64,000 nt of DNA from Demequina subtropica (GCF_000971235.1 NZ_BBMB01000012.1:1-64000), one strand, 5' to 3'. Counted from the first letter of the stretch, positions 18,868 through 28,743 are shown. Program-made: numbers and translations. The notes: generated by a model not told the origin, from the sequence alone.

Positions 18868-20022
18868 GTGAGGATCGGCATCGTCTGCCCGTACTCGCTC
18901 GACCGGCCCGGCGGCGTCCAGCTGCATGTGCTCGACCTCGCGAAGGCGCTCATGGCGCGCGGGCACGATGTGAGCGTGCTGGCGCCAGCCGCTGAGGACA
19001 CCCCGGTACCCGCCTACGTCTCGAGCGCCGGGCGCTCGGTCCCCATCCGCTACAACGGCTCGACCGCGCGGCTGACGTTTGGCCTCATGGCCGCCAGCCG
19101 CGTCCGCGAGTGGCTCAAGCTGGGGCACTTCGACGTGGTGCACCTTCACGAGCCCGGGGCGCCGTCGCTCAGCGTCATCGCGATGTGGGCGAGGGTGGGG
19201 CCCACGGTCGCGACCTTCCACTCGTCGCAGTCGGAGTCGCTTGCCATGAGGCTCGGCAAGCCGTGGATCAAGCCGGGCTACGAGGAGCTCGACGCGCGCA
19301 TCGCCGTGTCGCCCTCGGCCGCCGCCACCATCCGCGACCACCTGCGCGTGCAGGCGACCCACATCATCCCCAACGGCGTCGACACCGCGCGCTACGTCGA
19401 GGCCACGTCGGACCCGCGCTGGGAGGGGCGTGAGGACGCGCCGACCATCGGGATCCTGGGACGCCTCGACGAGCCGCGCAAGGGGCTCGAGACGCTGCTG
19501 GGCGCGATCCCCGCGGTGCGCGCCCGGCATCCGCACGCGCGGTTCCTGGTCGCCGGCCGCTTCCCCGACCACATCGCCGCGAAGGCGGCACGCGCCGGCG
19601 CCGAGGTCGTGGGCGAGCTCGACGAGGAGCAGAAGGCGAGCTTCATGGCGTCGGTGGACATCTACTGCGCGCCCAACCTGGGCGGCGAGAGCTTCGGCAT
19701 CGTGCTCGTCGAGGCGATGGCCGCCGGAGCCGCCGTGGTGGCCTCCGACCTGCAGGCGTTCATGGACGTCTCCACCATGGCGGACGGAGGCAACGCCGCC
19801 GCGCACCACAAGGTCGGCGACGCCCAGGCGCTCGCCGCGGAGATCAACGCGCTGCTGGACGATCCCGCCGCGCGCGCCGAGCTCGCGGACCGCGGACGCG
19901 AGTGCGCCGCGGCCTTCGACTGGTCCAATGTCGCGCCTCGCGTCGAGGAGACGTATCGCGACGCCATTAGGATGGACGCCGAGTTCCATCCCCATCCGAC
20001 GAAGGACGTCACATCGCCATGA
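18868..20022 (+). CDS. pimA: Phosphatidylinositol alpha-mannosyltransferase (GT4)
   Basis: Encodes 384 residues from a GTG. PimA transfers mannose from GDP-mannose to phosphatidylinositol. GT-B features are [26 protein letters not shown] at the acceptor side, [42 protein letters not shown] and the donor-binding [22 protein letters not shown]. An amphipathic, basic surface is typical for its membrane contact. It overlaps pdxS by ATGA, joining glycolipid synthesis to the PLP genes in one transcript. Confidence 0.92.
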   Translation: MRIGIVCPYSLDRPGGVQLHVLDLAKALMARGHDVSVLAPAAEDTPVPAYVSSAGRSVPIRYNGSTARLTFGLMAASRVREWLKLGHFDVVHLHEPGAPSLSVIAMWARVGPTVATFHSSQSESLAMRLGKPWIKPGYEELDARIAVSPSAAATIRDHLRVQATHIIPNGVDTARYVEATSDPRWEGREDAPTIGILGRLDEPRKGLETLLGAIPAVRARHPHARFLVAGRFPDHIAAKAARAGAEVVGELDEEQKASFMASVDIYCAPNLGGESFGIVLVEAMAAGAAVVASDLQAFMDVSTMADGGNAAAHHKVGDAQALAAEINALLDDPAARAELADRGRECAAAFDWSNVAPRVEETYRDAIRMDAEFHPHPTKDVTSP

Positions 20023-20927
20023 GCACCATCGAAGAGACCACGAAGCCCCAGGTAGGCACCGACCTCGTGAAGCGCGGCATGGCCGAGATGCTCAAGGGCG
20101 GCGTCATCATGGACGTGGTCACCCCTGAGCAGGCGAAGATCGCCGAGGACGCCGGCGCCGTCGCCGTCATGGCGCTCGAGCGTGTGCCCGCGGACATCCG
20201 CGCCCAGGGCGGCGTGTCCCGCATGAGCGACCCCGACATGATCCAGGGCATCATCGAGGCCGTCTCGATCCCCGTCATGGCGAAGGCCCGCATCGGCCAC
20301 TTCGTCGAGGCGCAGGTCCTCGAGAGCCTGGGCGTGGACTACATCGACGAGTCCGAGGTCCTCACGCCGGCCGACTACACGCACCACATCGACAAGTGGA
20401 ACTACACCGTTCCGTTCGTGTGCGGTGCCACCAACCTGGGCGAGGCGCTCCGTCGCATCTCCGAGGGTGCGGCGATGATCCGCTCGAAGGGTGAGGCAGG
20501 CACGGGCGACGTCTCGAACGCCACCACCCACATGCGCAAGATCCGCGCCGAGATCAAGGCCCTCACCGCGATGCCCGAGGACGAGCTCTACGTGGCCGCC
20601 AAGGAGCTCCAGGCGCCGCTGCCGCTGGTCCAGGAGATCGCCAAGACGGGCAAGCTCCCCGTGGTGCTCTTCACCGCGGGCGGCATCGCCACGCCGGCGG
20701 ACGCCGCGATGATGATGCAGCTGGGCGCCGAGGGCGTGTTCGTCGGCTCCGGCATCTTCAAGTCGGGCAACCCCGCGCAGCGCGCCGCGGCCATCGTCAA
20801 GGCCACCACGTTCTACGACGACCCGTCGGTCATCGCGGACGTGTCGCGCGGCCTCGGCGAGGCGATGGTCGGCATCAACGTCGAAGAGGTCCCCGAGCCG
20901 CACCGCCTCGCCGAGCGCGGCTGGTAA
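20019..20927 (+). CDS. pdxS: Pyridoxal 5'-phosphate synthase subunit PdxS
   Basis: Encodes 302 residues. PdxS builds PLP from ribose 5-phosphate, glyceraldehyde 3-phosphate and PdxT-derived ammonia. The sequence is highly conserved: [72 protein letters not shown] and the phosphate site [10 protein letters not shown]. It forms a dodecamer ringed by PdxT. pdxT follows after one intervening NUDIX gene. Confidence 0.97.
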   Translation: MSTIEETTKPQVGTDLVKRGMAEMLKGGVIMDVVTPEQAKIAEDAGAVAVMALERVPADIRAQGGVSRMSDPDMIQGIIEAVSIPVMAKARIGHFVEAQVLESLGVDYIDESEVLTPADYTHHIDKWNYTVPFVCGATNLGEALRRISEGAAMIRSKGEAGTGDVSNATTHMRKIRAEIKALTAMPEDELYVAAKELQAPLPLVQEIAKTGKLPVVLFTAGGIATPADAAMMMQLGAEGVFVGSGIFKSGNPAQRAAAIVKATTFYDDPSVIADVSRGLGEAMVGINVEEVPEPHRLAERGW

Positions 20928-20944
20928 GCGGGTCTCGCACGCGT

Positions 20945-21466
20945 ATGGGCGCCGCGTCGGAGGATCGCATCCACCGTCGCGGCGCCCGCGTGCTGCTCGT
21001 CGACCACACCGGCGACGAGCCTCGCCTCCTCATGGTGAGGGGGCACGATCCCCACGCGACCGAGCGCTTCTTCTGGTTCACGCCGGGAGGCGGGCTCGAG
21101 GCGGGGGAGACGATGCGCGACGCGGCGGTCCGCGAGCTGGCGGAGGAGACGGGGCACGTCCTCGAGACCCACGAGCTGGTCGGACCGGTGTGGCGCCGCA
21201 CCGCGGTCTTCGACTTCGCGTCGAGGCCGTACACGCAGTTCGAGGAGATCTTCGTGGGGCTGCTGTCGCACGCCGAGACGCGGGCGCGGACGGCAGCGGA
21301 ATGGACGGCGGTCGAGGTCGAGACCATCGACGAGGTCGCCTGGCTCACCGAGCGCGAGCTGCGGGAGGCCGAGATCGAGGTCTTCCCCGCGCCGCTGCGT
21401 GACGACTGGACGTGGTTCCTCCGGTGGGACGGCGTCACACGGGACTTGGGAGAGGTGGACGAATGA
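20945..21466 (+). CDS. NUDIX hydrolase
   Basis: Encodes 173 residues. The Nudix box [23 protein letters not shown] (about 48-70) has the full Gx5Ex7REUxEExG pattern. WFTPGGG just upstream and a following aromatic patch resemble NTP or nucleoside-diphosphate-sugar pyrophosphohydrolases, but the substrate cannot be told. It sits between pdxS and pdxT and overlaps pdxT by ATGA, so it is co-translated with the PLP synthase glutaminase. Confidence 0.88.
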   Translation: MGAASEDRIHRRGARVLLVDHTGDEPRLLMVRGHDPHATERFFWFTPGGGLEAGETMRDAAVRELAEETGHVLETHELVGPVWRRTAVFDFASRPYTQFEEIFVGLLSHAETRARTAAEWTAVEVETIDEVAWLTERELREAEIEVFPAPLRDDWTWFLRWDGVTRDLGEVDE

Positions 21467-22062
21467 GCACCGTCGGCGTGCTGGCCCTGCAGGGAGACGT
21501 GCGCGAGCACCTGGCCGCGGCGACGCGGGTGGGCGCGGAAGCGGTGGGGGTGCGCCGCCTCGGGGAGCTCGAGGCCGTCGACGCGCTCATCATCCCCGGC
21601 GGCGAGTCGACCACCATCGACAAGCTCCTCCGCGCCTTCGACCTGTTCGCGCCCCTGAAGGAACGCATCCACGCCGGGATGCCCGTGATGGGTTCCTGCG
21701 CGGGCATGATCATGCTCGCGACGGATCTGGTGGGCGGCATCCACGACCAGCAGAGCCTGGCCGCCATCCCGATGACGGTGCGCCGCAACGCCTTCGGCCG
21801 CCAGGTCGACTCCGCCGAGACCGAGCTGGTGTGGGAGCCCGACGGCTCCGCCATGCACGCGACGTTCATCCGGGCTCCGTGGGTGGAGTCGTGCGCGCCG
21901 GAGGTGGAGGTCCTTGCGACCGCAGCCGGCCCCGACGGCACCCGTCACCCGGTGGCCGTGCGTCATGGGAACGCGATCGCCACGAGCTTCCACCCGGAGA
22001 TCGCAGCCCCGGGCGCCGTCCACGACGACCGCGTCCACCGCCTGCTGCTCGACCTCGTCTGA
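21463..22062 (+). CDS. pdxT: Pyridoxal 5'-phosphate synthase glutaminase PdxT
   Basis: Encodes 199 residues. PdxT hydrolyses glutamine and channels ammonia to PdxS. The class I amidotransferase triad is Cys79 in GSCAGMIM, His177 and Glu179 in SFHPEI; GGESTT near 47-52 is the oxyanion motif. The ATG at 21463 overlaps the NUDIX stop. A weak hairpin region follows the stop. Confidence 0.96.
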   Translation: MSTVGVLALQGDVREHLAAATRVGAEAVGVRRLGELEAVDALIIPGGESTTIDKLLRAFDLFAPLKERIHAGMPVMGSCAGMIMLATDLVGGIHDQQSLAAIPMTVRRNAFGRQVDSAETELVWEPDGSAMHATFIRAPWVESCAPEVEVLATAAGPDGTRHPVAVRHGNAIATSFHPEIAAPGAVHDDRVHRLLLDLV

Positions 22063-22078
22063 GCCCTTCCGCCTCCTG

Positions 22079-22127
22079 GCGGGACCTGGGTGCTGGATCC
22101 GACCCGGATCCGACCCTCGTGTCCCGC
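22079..22127. terminator. Possible bidirectional terminator with an 11-bp tandem repeat
   Basis: Arms GCGGGAC (22079-22085) and GTCCCGC (22121-22127) enclose a perfect 11-bp tandem repeat GGATCCGACCC (22095-22105, 22106-22116). The element lies between the convergent ends of pdxT and a small lipoprotein gene. Confidence 0.35.
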
Positions 22128-22137
22128 TGCGGGACGA

Positions 22138-22473
22138 TCAGCCCTCGATGCCGGGCGGCTCCTCGCCGGTCACGCCGTCGATCACCTGACGGTCGCCCAG
22201 GTCCGCCTCGAGCTCGACCTTGAGGCTGTCCAGGCAGGCGTCCCCGGGATCGCGCTTGGTCGAGGTCACGGTGATGGTCACGGTGCTCTCCGTCTCGACG
22301 ATCTCCGCCACCGGATCCCCGTTGCAGGTGTCGATGTGGACGACCTGCACGTCGCCGCCGTTCGACCAGCCCACGATCGGCACGGGTCCGCGCGTCTCGG
22401 TCGGCTCGGATGCGTCGCACCCTGCGAGGACGAGCAGGGACCCGACGAGGAGGATCGCGCGCGGCAGCGTCAT
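22138..22473 (-). CDS. Small hypothetical lipoprotein
   Basis: Encodes 111 residues. The N-terminus [19 protein letters not shown] is a type II signal peptide with lipobox LAGC and acylated Cys19. The mature part is acidic, with a predicted beta-rich core ([19 protein letters not shown]) and two cysteines that could pair. I do not recognise the family. It converges on pdxT and is divergent from yebC across about 98 bp. Confidence 0.7.
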   Translation of the reverse strand: MTLPRAILLVGSLLVLAGCDASEPTETRGPVPIVGWSNGGDVQVVHIDTCNGDPVAEIVETESTVTITVTSTKRDPGDACLDSLKVELEADLGDRQVIDGVTGEEPPGIEG

Positions 22474-22571
22474 GGCCAGACGCTACCGCGTACGGCCAGC
22501 CGCCGCATCGTCCCTTCCCGCTGGCACTACACTGGACGGGATTCCAGACCGCCATTCGACGAGGAGCACAC

Positions 22572-23327
22572 GTGTCCGGGCATTCCAAGTGGGCGACGAC
22601 CAAGCACAAGAAGGCCGCGATCGACGCCAAGCGCGGCAAGCTGTTCGCCAAGCTCATCAAGAACATCGAGGTCGCGGCGCGTGTGGGCGGCGGCGACCCC
22701 GCGGGCAACCCGACGCTGTTCGACGCGATCCAGAAGGCGAAGAAGTCGTCGGTCCCGAACGACAACATCGACCGCGCCGTCAAGCGTGGCTCCGGTGAGG
22801 ACGCGGACGGCGTCAACTACGAGACGATCATGTACGAGGGCTACGGCCCCAACGGCGTCGCGATCCTCATCGAGTGCCTCACGGACAACCGCAACCGTGC
22901 GGCGACCGAGGTGCGCGTGGCGCTCACCCGCAACAACGGCACGCTCGCCGACCCGGGCTCGGTGTCGTACCTGTTCTCGCGCAAGGGCCAGGTGATCGTG
23001 TCCAGCGAGGGCGACGTCACCGAGGACGCGCTCATGGAGGCGACGCTCGAGGCCGGCGCGGAGGAGATCAACGACCTCGGCGACGTGTTCGAGATCATCT
23101 CCGAGGCTACCGACTTCGTCGCGGTCCGCTCCGCGCTGCAGGAGGCGGGCATCGACTACGAGAGCGCCGAGGCCACGTTCATGCCCTCGATGAAGGTCGA
23201 GCTCGACGTCGACGGCGCCCGCAAGATGCTGCGCCTCATCGACGCCCTCGAGGACTCGGACGACGTCCAGAACGTCTACGCGAACTTCGACGCGTCGGAC
23301 GAGGTGCTCGAGGCCGCGCAGGCCTAG
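22572..23327 (+). CDS. yebC: YebC/PmpR family transcriptional regulator
   Basis: Encodes 251 residues from a GTG with GAGGAG 7 nt upstream. The family N-terminus [27 protein letters not shown] and the block [28 protein letters not shown] are unmistakable. YebC proteins act as DNA-binding regulators, and recent work also links them to ribosomes at proline-rich stretches. Position just upstream of ruvC is conserved in many bacteria. TACACT near 22529 may be the -10. Confidence 0.95.
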   Translation: MSGHSKWATTKHKKAAIDAKRGKLFAKLIKNIEVAARVGGGDPAGNPTLFDAIQKAKKSSVPNDNIDRAVKRGSGEDADGVNYETIMYEGYGPNGVAILIECLTDNRNRAATEVRVALTRNNGTLADPGSVSYLFSRKGQVIVSSEGDVTEDALMEATLEAGAEEINDLGDVFEIISEATDFVAVRSALQEAGIDYESAEATFMPSMKVELDVDGARKMLRLIDALEDSDDVQNVYANFDASDEVLEAAQA

Positions 23328-23347
23328 CGGCACCCGGCGGACGCACG

Positions 23348-23902
23348 ATGCGCATCCTGGGGGTCGACCCCGGCCTCACCAGGTGCGGCATCGGCGTCGT
23401 CGAGTCCGGCGCCGCGCGGCGCGTGTCGATGCTCGACGTCCGCGTCGCGACGTCCCCGTCGACCCACGAGACCCCCAGGCGCCTCGCGCAGATCGCGACG
23501 GTCCTCGAGGCGATGCTCGACGAGCATCAGCCCGAGGCCGTCGCGATGGAGCGCATCTTCGCGCGCTCCGACGTCTCGACCATCATGGGCACGGCCCAGG
23601 TGTCGGGCGTCATCATGCTCGCGGCCGAGCGGCGCGGGCTCCCGCTCACGCTCTATACGCCGTCCGAGGTCAAGGCCGCGGTCACGGGCAACGGCCGCGC
23701 CGACAAGGCGCAGGTGACCTTCATGGTGACGCGCCTGCTCGGTCTCGACGAGGCCCCGCGGCCCGCCGATGCGGCGGACGCCCTCGCGATCGCGATCGCG
23801 CATGCCTGGAAGGGCGGGGCCGCGCCCACGGGCTCGGGTGCCACCACGCCCGCGCAGCGGCGCTGGGCCGAGGCGGAGAAGGCGGCGCGGCGTCGCGGGT
23901 GA
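23348..23902 (+). CDS. ruvC: Crossover junction endodeoxyribonuclease RuvC
   Basis: Encodes 184 residues. RuvC is the dimeric Holliday-junction resolvase. Acidic catalytic residues are in place: Asp7 in GVDPGLTRCG, Glu68 in AMERIF, and Asp141/Asp144 in PADAADALA. The C-terminus is slightly longer and basic. It follows yebC with a 20-bp gap, probably on the same transcript, while ruvA has its own promoter with a LexA-like box. Confidence 0.95.
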   Translation: MRILGVDPGLTRCGIGVVESGAARRVSMLDVRVATSPSTHETPRRLAQIATVLEAMLDEHQPEAVAMERIFARSDVSTIMGTAQVSGVIMLAAERRGLPLTLYTPSEVKAAVTGNGRADKAQVTFMVTRLLGLDEAPRPADAADALAIAIAHAWKGGAAPTGSGATTPAQRRWAEAEKAARRRG

Positions 23903-23918
23903 AGTCGCACCCATCGGC

Positions 23919-23942
23919 TAGCCTGTTCGCACAGGTGTTCGA
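23919..23942 (+). promoter_or_regulatory. ruvA promoter -10 with LexA-like SOS box
   Basis: TAGCCT (23919-23924) fits TANNNT. Directly after it, TCGCAC-AGGT-GTTCGA (23927-23942) matches the actinobacterial SOS box TCGAAC-N4-GTTCGA except for one base. The box would overlap the transcription start, 12 bp before the ruvA GTG, a classical repressor position. LexA binding is inferred. Confidence 0.6.
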
Positions 23943-23954
23943 AAGGGGTACGGC

Positions 23955-24545
23955 GTGATCGCACAGCTCAGGGGGAGCGTGGCCCACGCTGGCGCGACCG
24001 CTCTGGTCCTCGACGTGGCGGGTGTGGGGTACCGCGTGCTCGCGACCCCCGCGGCGCTCGCCGAGCTGCGCACGGGTCAGGACGCCACGCTGCACACCCA
24101 CATGGTGGTCCGCGAGGACTCGATGACGCTGTTTGGCTTCCTCACGGCGGGGGAGAGGGACACCTTCGAGCAGCTGCAGAGCGTCCAGGGCGTCGGCGCG
24201 AAGCTCGCCCTCGCGATGCTCGCGGTGCACTCGCCGGAAGCGCTCGCCGCCGCCGTCGCCGCGGGCGATCAGAAGGCGCTCACCAAGGTTCCGGGCATCG
24301 GCCCCAAGGTCGCGTCGCGCCTGCTTCTCGAGCTGGGCGGCAAGCTGGTGCTGCCGGAGGACGCCCCGGGCGCCCCCGCGGCCGATGCGCGCGGCGAGGT
24401 GGTCGAGGCGCTCGTGGGGCTCGGCTACCCGCTCAAGACGGCGCAGGCCGCGGTCGACGCGGTCGCCGAGGAGCCCATCGCGGCCGGCGAGACCGGCTCC
24501 ACGCTGCGCGCGGCGCTCAAGCACCTCGGAGGCACGCGTGGATGA
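23955..24545 (+). CDS. ruvA: Holliday junction branch migration protein RuvA
   Basis: Encodes 196 residues from a GTG. RuvA tetramers hold the four-way junction for the RuvB motors. The N-terminal OB domain ([13 protein letters not shown] through EDSMTLFGF), two helix-hairpin-helix motifs ([16 protein letters not shown] and [19 protein letters not shown]) and the RuvB-binding C-terminal domain ([21 protein letters not shown]) are in order. Its last 8 bp overlap ruvB. Confidence 0.96.
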   Translation: MIAQLRGSVAHAGATALVLDVAGVGYRVLATPAALAELRTGQDATLHTHMVVREDSMTLFGFLTAGERDTFEQLQSVQGVGAKLALAMLAVHSPEALAAAVAAGDQKALTKVPGIGPKVASRLLLELGGKLVLPEDAPGAPAADARGEVVEALVGLGYPLKTAQAAVDAVAEEPIAAGETGSTLRAALKHLGGTRG

Positions 24546-25581
24546 CGAGGCCCGGGTGGTGAGCCCCGACGCGGACGCGATCGAGCGCTCGAACGAGGCC
24601 GCGCTGCGGCCCTCGAACCTCGACGAGTTCGTGGGCCAGCGCGTGGTGCGCGAGCAGCTGTCGCTGGTGCTCAGCGCCGCCACCGGGCGCGGCACCCCGC
24701 CCGACCACGTGCTGCTGTCCGGCCCTCCCGGACTGGGCAAGACCACGCTCGCGATGATCATCGCGCAGGAGCTGGGGAGCGCGCTCCGGCTGACGTCAGG
24801 CCCCGCGATCCAGCACGCGGGCGACCTCGCCGCGATCCTCTCGTCGCTCGACGAGGGCGACGTGCTGTTCCTGGACGAGATCCACCGCCTCGCGCGTCCG
24901 GCCGAGGAGATGCTCTACCTCGCTATGGAGGACTTCCGCGTCGACGTGGTGGTGGGCAAGGGCGCGGGAGCCACATCGATCCCCCTGAGCCTCCCGCCGT
25001 TCACCGTGGTCGGCGCGACCACGCGCGCGGGCCTGCTCCCGGCGCCGCTGCGCGACCGCTTCGGCTTCACCGGCCACCTGGACTTCTACGAGGACGACGA
25101 GCTCAAGGCGATCGTCGTACGCTCGGCGGGCCGTCTGGGGGTGTCGATCTCGCACGACGCGGCGCATGAGATCGCCTCGCGATCCCGCGGGACCCCGCGC
25201 ATCGCCAACCGCCTGCTGCGCCGCGTGAGGGACTGGGCGCAGGTCCACGGCTCCGGTCGCGCCGACATGGTCGCGGCGCGCGAGGCGCTGGCGGTGTACG
25301 AGGTCGACGAGCGCGGCCTCGACCGGCTCGACCGTGCGGTTCTCCGCGCGCTGTGCACGCGCTTCGCGGGCGGCCCGGTGGGGCTGTCGACCTTGGCCGT
25401 GACCGTGGGCGAGGAGACCGAGACGGTCGAGACCGTGGCGGAGCCGTTCCTGGTCCGCGAGGGCCTCATGTCGCGCACGCCGCGCGGGCGCATCGCGACC
25501 GCGGACGCGTGGCGCCACCTGGGCCTCACCCCGCCGGCGGACGCGATCGGCGGCGAGGCCGGCGGGCGGCTCTTCGACTGA
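24538..25581 (+). CDS. ruvB: Holliday junction ATP-dependent helicase RuvB
   Basis: Encodes 347 residues from a GTG overlapping the end of ruvA. RuvB is the AAA+ hexameric motor of branch migration. Walker A is GPPGLGKT (62-69), Walker B is FLDEIHRL (Asp113, Glu114), sensor 1 is VVGATTRAG, and the arginine finger region is RDRFGF. The C-terminal winged helix ends with [19 protein letters not shown]. yajC, which usually comes next, is missing. Confidence 0.97.
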   Translation: MDDEARVVSPDADAIERSNEAALRPSNLDEFVGQRVVREQLSLVLSAATGRGTPPDHVLLSGPPGLGKTTLAMIIAQELGSALRLTSGPAIQHAGDLAAILSSLDEGDVLFLDEIHRLARPAEEMLYLAMEDFRVDVVVGKGAGATSIPLSLPPFTVVGATTRAGLLPAPLRDRFGFTGHLDFYEDDELKAIVVRSAGRLGVSISHDAAHEIASRSRGTPRIANRLLRRVRDWAQVHGSGRADMVAAREALAVYEVDERGLDRLDRAVLRALCTRFAGGPVGLSTLAVTVGEETETVETVAEPFLVREGLMSRTPRGRIATADAWRHLGLTPPADAIGGEAGGRLFD

Positions 25582-25639
25582 ATCGGCCGGCGCGCGTGGC
25601 CCCGTGCAAGCGTCCTTGAGCCCGACACCGCGTGCCGTG

Positions 25640-25670
25640 TTCGACTGAGGGCCCCGGACCCGCCTAGAAT
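25640..25670 (+). promoter_or_regulatory. Promoter candidate for secD-secF
   Basis: TTCGAC (25640-25645) and TAGAAT (25665-25670) are separated by 19 bp in the 128-bp gap after ruvB. The -10 is a good match to TANNNT. It lies 39 bp before the chosen secD GTG. Confidence 0.45.
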
Positions 25671-25709
25671 CGCCCGGGGCTCAAGCGAGCCGAGACCGTG
25701 AGGAATCCT

Positions 25710-27581
25710 GTGGCACGTGTGAAGAACGAGGCGCGTCGTGCGCTGACCTGGCTGGGCGCGATCGTCGTCGGCCTGTATGGAATGTTGGCCGTCGGAGTGG
25801 TGACGGGCGGTGCGTCCTGGACGCCCGACCTCGCGCTCGACCTCGCCGGCGGACGCGAGATCGTGCTCGCGCCCGTGCTGACCGAGGGCAGCGAGGAGAC
25901 GATCACCCAGACCGACCTGGACCAGGCCGTGGAGATCATCCGCCGACGCATCGACGCGTCCGGTGTCTCTGAGGCGGAGATCAGCACGCAGGGCCAGAAC
26001 ATCGTGGTCGCGCTGCCAGGCAACCCGTCCGAGGAGACCGTCGACCTGGTGCGCCAGAGCGCGCAGCTCCAGTTCCGTCCCGTGCTCGAGATCGGGTACA
26101 GCGACCTGACCACCGACACGTCGGCGACGCCGGAGCCCAGCGCGACCGCCTCCGACGAGGCGACGGACGAGTCGTCCGCCGAGCCGACCGCCGAGGCGAC
26201 TGCCGAGGCCACCGCGGAGCCGTCGGCCGACGAGAGCGCCGCTCCCGCCGCCACGGACGAGGCGACCGCGGAGCCGTCCGCCGAGGCGACGGACGAGTCG
26301 TCCGCCGAGGCCTCCACCGAGCCCGCGGAGGGCACCGACGCCTCGTCGCTCGAGTGGATCACCGATGACGTCCAGGCGAAGTACGACGCGCTCGACTGCA
26401 CGAAGGCCGCGAACCTCGCGGGCGTCACGCCCGGCGACCCGACCAAGGCCGACGCGGTCTGCGACCAGGACGGCTACGTCAAGTACATCCTCGGCCCCGT
26501 CGAGATGGACGGTACCGACATCGCCACCGCGACGTCGGGCCCGGAGTACAACACGCAGGGCAACCTGACGGGCCGCTACGAGGTCCGCATGGAGTTCACG
26601 AGCGACGGCGGCGACACGTTCGCCGGCATCACCGGCCGCATCAAGGACCTCGAGTCGCCGCGCAACCAGTTCGCGATGGTGCTCGACGGCGTCGTGATCT
26701 CGGCCCCCTCGGTCTCCACCACCATCACGGGCGGCCAGGCGTCGATCACCGGTGAAGGCATCACGCAGGAGTCCGCCGCACAGCTGGCCAACCAGCTGAA
26801 GTTCGGCGCGCTCCCGATGACGCTCGAGGTGCAGTCGGAGCAGCAGATCTCCGCGACGCTCGGCGCCGACCAGCTCCAGAAGGGCCTCATCGCGGGCCTC
26901 ATCGGTCTGGTGCTCGTGGTGATCTACTCGCTCATCCAGTACCGCGCGCTCGGCCTGGTGACGGTCGGGTCGCTCGTGATCGCGGGCGGCATCACGTACG
27001 GCCTCATCGCGGTCCTGTCCTGGACCATCGGCTACCGCCTCTCGCTCGCCGGTGTCGCGGGTCTGATCGTCGCGATCGGTGTGACGGCGGACTCGTTCAT
27101 CGTCTACTTCGAGCGCGTCCGAGACGAGCTCCGCGAGGGCCGCAGCCTCCAGTCGGCGATCGATCACGGCTGGCGTCGCGCCCGCCGCACGATCCTCGCG
27201 TCCGACGCGATCAACATCCTCGCCGCGGTGGTGCTCTACGTGCTCGCGGTGGGCGGCGTCCGAGGCTTCGCGTTCACGCTCGGCCTCACGACGCTCGTGG
27301 ACATCCTCGTGGTGTTCCTGTTCACCCACCCGGTGCTCATGCTCCTGGCCAAGGTCCCGTTCTTCGCGCACGGTCACCCGTGGTCCGGTCTCGATCCCCG
27401 CCAGCTGGGCCGCGACACGATGTACAAGGGCCGCGGCCGCGTGGTCCGCACCGACCAGCCGACGCTCGCCGAGCGCAAGGCCGCCGCCGCGATCGCCGCC
27501 GCGAAGGGCGATGCCCCGGAGGCCGATGCGGACGATGCCGAGCCCGCCGACGCCAACCCCGCGGGGGAGGAGAACCGATGA
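25710..27581 (+). CDS. secD: Protein translocase subunit SecD
   Basis: Encodes 623 residues. SecD and SecF use the proton gradient to aid late steps of Sec export. The first membrane segment is near 14-34, followed by the P1 extracytoplasmic domain (DLALDLAGGREIVLAPVL). An acidic, repetitive insert of about 78 residues (roughly 136-213) of Ala, Glu, Thr, Ser and Pro comes next, then the conserved P1 part with FAMVLDGVVISAP and five C-terminal membrane helices with LAGVAGLIVAIGVTADSFIVYFERVRDE. The GTG at 25710 has AGGA 5 nt upstream; the GTG at 25698 would overlap it. The stop overlaps secF (ATGA). Confidence 0.93.
   Translation: MARVKNEARRALTWLGAIVVGLYGMLAVGVVTGGASWTPDLALDLAGGREIVLAPVLTEGSEETITQTDLDQAVEIIRRRIDASGVSEAEISTQGQNIVVALPGNPSEETVDLVRQSAQLQFRPVLEIGYSDLTTDTSATPEPSATASDEATDESSAEPTAEATAEATAEPSADESAAPAATDEATAEPSAEATDESSAEASTEPAEGTDASSLEWITDDVQAKYDALDCTKAANLAGVTPGDPTKADAVCDQDGYVKYILGPVEMDGTDIATATSGPEYNTQGNLTGRYEVRMEFTSDGGDTFAGITGRIKDLESPRNQFAMVLDGVVISAPSVSTTITGGQASITGEGITQESAAQLANQLKFGALPMTLEVQSEQQISATLGADQLQKGLIAGLIGLVLVVIYSLIQYRALGLVTVGSLVIAGGITYGLIAVLSWTIGYRLSLAGVAGLIVAIGVTADSFIVYFERVRDELREGRSLQSAIDHGWRRARRTILASDAINILAAVVLYVLAVGGVRGFAFTLGLTTLVDILVVFLFTHPVLMLLAKVPFFAHGHPWSGLDPRQLGRDTMYKGRGRVVRTDQPTLAERKAAAAIAAAKGDAPEADADDAEPADANPAGEENR
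26157..26309 (+). repeat. Direct repeats coding for the SecD low-complexity insert
   Basis: A 27-nt sequence occurs exactly twice (26157-26183 and 26283-26309), 126 bp apart and in the same frame, coding for EATDESSAE. Shorter degenerate copies (GCGACCGCGGAGCCGTC) lie between. The spacing is a multiple of three, so gain or loss of units would keep the frame. Confidence 0.7.
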
Positions 27582-28678
27582 AGCTCAACCTGGCGCAGTG
27601 GGGCAACAAGCTCCACTCGGGTGAGAAGACCTACCCGATCGTCCAGCAGCGCAAGCGCTGGTTCCTCGTCTCGGGCGTGCTCGTCGCGCTGTCCCTGCTG
27701 CTGCTCTTCACCAAGGGCCTCAACATGGGCATCGACTTCACCGGCGGCACCGAGTTCCGTGTCACCGACACCGCGATCACGGAGCCCGAGGAGGCCCGCG
27801 CGGTGATCGAGGAGCTCGCTCCCGGCGAGACCGCCCGCGTCACCATCCTGGGCGACAACGACGTCCGTATCCAGATCGGCGTGCTCGACGAGGACACCGC
27901 CACGGAGACCGCGCGCGAGATCACCACGCAGCTCGCCGAGGCCTACGACGTCCCCGAGGCGCAGGTCAGCTTCACGCAGATCGGCCCCACGTGGGGCGCG
28001 TCCGTGGGCAAGGCCGCGGTGCAGTCGCTCGTGGTCTTCCTGGTGCTCGTCTCGATCGTCATGGCGCTGTACTTCCGCGCGTGGCGCATGTCCGCCGCGG
28101 CGCTCGTCGCCCTCGCGCACGACCTCATCATCACGGTGGGCGTGTACGCGGCGACCGGCATCGAGGTCACGCCGGCGTCAGTGATCGGATTCCTCACCAT
28201 CCTGGGCTACTCGCTCTACGACACGGTGGTGGTGTTCGACAAGGTCCGCGAGAACACCGCGAACCTCACGTCGCAGCACCGGTACACGTACGACGAGCTC
28301 GCGAACCTGGGTCTCAACCAGACCCTCGTGCGCTCCATCAACACCTCCGTGGTGGCGCTGCTGCCCGTGAGCGCGATCCTCTTCATCGGCTCGTTCCTGC
28401 TCGGCGCGGGCACGCTGCTCGACATCTCGCTCGCGCTGTTCGTCGGCATGGCGGTCGGCACCTACTCGTCGATCTTCGTCGCCACGCCGGTCGAGGTCGC
28501 GCTGCGCGACAAGGAGGAGCGCATCGCGTCGCACACCGCCAAGGTGCTCGAGCTGCGTGCGTCCGGCGAGACCGATGTCGCGATCTCCGAGGACGGCGAG
28601 GTCCGCGTGGGCGCCGTGAACAAGGGCAGCCACCAGGGCACGGCGGCGCAGCCCAAGCGCAAGAACCGCAAGCACTGA
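27578..28678 (+). CDS. secF: Protein translocase subunit SecF
   Basis: Encodes 366 residues. Six membrane segments surround a short P1-like domain (GLNMGIDFTGGTEFRV is the conserved SecF opening). ASVIGFLTILGYSLYDTVVVFDKVREN is the SecD/SecF export motif. A basic C-terminal tail of about 65 residues faces the cytoplasm. The ATG overlaps the secD stop, and a strong terminator follows the gene, so secD-secF is a two-gene unit. Confidence 0.95.
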   Translation: MKLNLAQWGNKLHSGEKTYPIVQQRKRWFLVSGVLVALSLLLLFTKGLNMGIDFTGGTEFRVTDTAITEPEEARAVIEELAPGETARVTILGDNDVRIQIGVLDEDTATETAREITTQLAEAYDVPEAQVSFTQIGPTWGASVGKAAVQSLVVFLVLVSIVMALYFRAWRMSAAALVALAHDLIITVGVYAATGIEVTPASVIGFLTILGYSLYDTVVVFDKVRENTANLTSQHRYTYDELANLGLNQTLVRSINTSVVALLPVSAILFIGSFLLGAGTLLDISLALFVGMAVGTYSSIFVATPVEVALRDKEERIASHTAKVLELRASGETDVAISEDGEVRVGAVNKGSHQGTAAQPKRKNRKH

Positions 28679-28690
28679 CGGGAACCCGTC

Positions 28691-28743
28691 CCGAGGGGGA
28701 CGATGCGCGGAAGCCTTCCGTGCATCGTCCCCCTCGGTCTTTA
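28691..28743 (+). terminator. Rho-independent terminator after secF
   Basis: Long GC-rich arms (from 28691 and up to 28737) pair over more than 20 bases with one bulge around GGAAGCCTTCC, followed by a TCTTT tail. Confidence 0.8.

Noticed and set aside
22095-22116. 11-bp tandem repeat as an attachment site or mobile trace
   Set aside because: Only two copies, no integrase nearby and no second copy noticed; it is most likely part of the intergenic terminator region.
25698-25709. GTG at 25698 as start of secD
   Set aside because: It overlaps the AGGA that serves the GTG at 25710. The difference is only four residues and no family feature depends on it.
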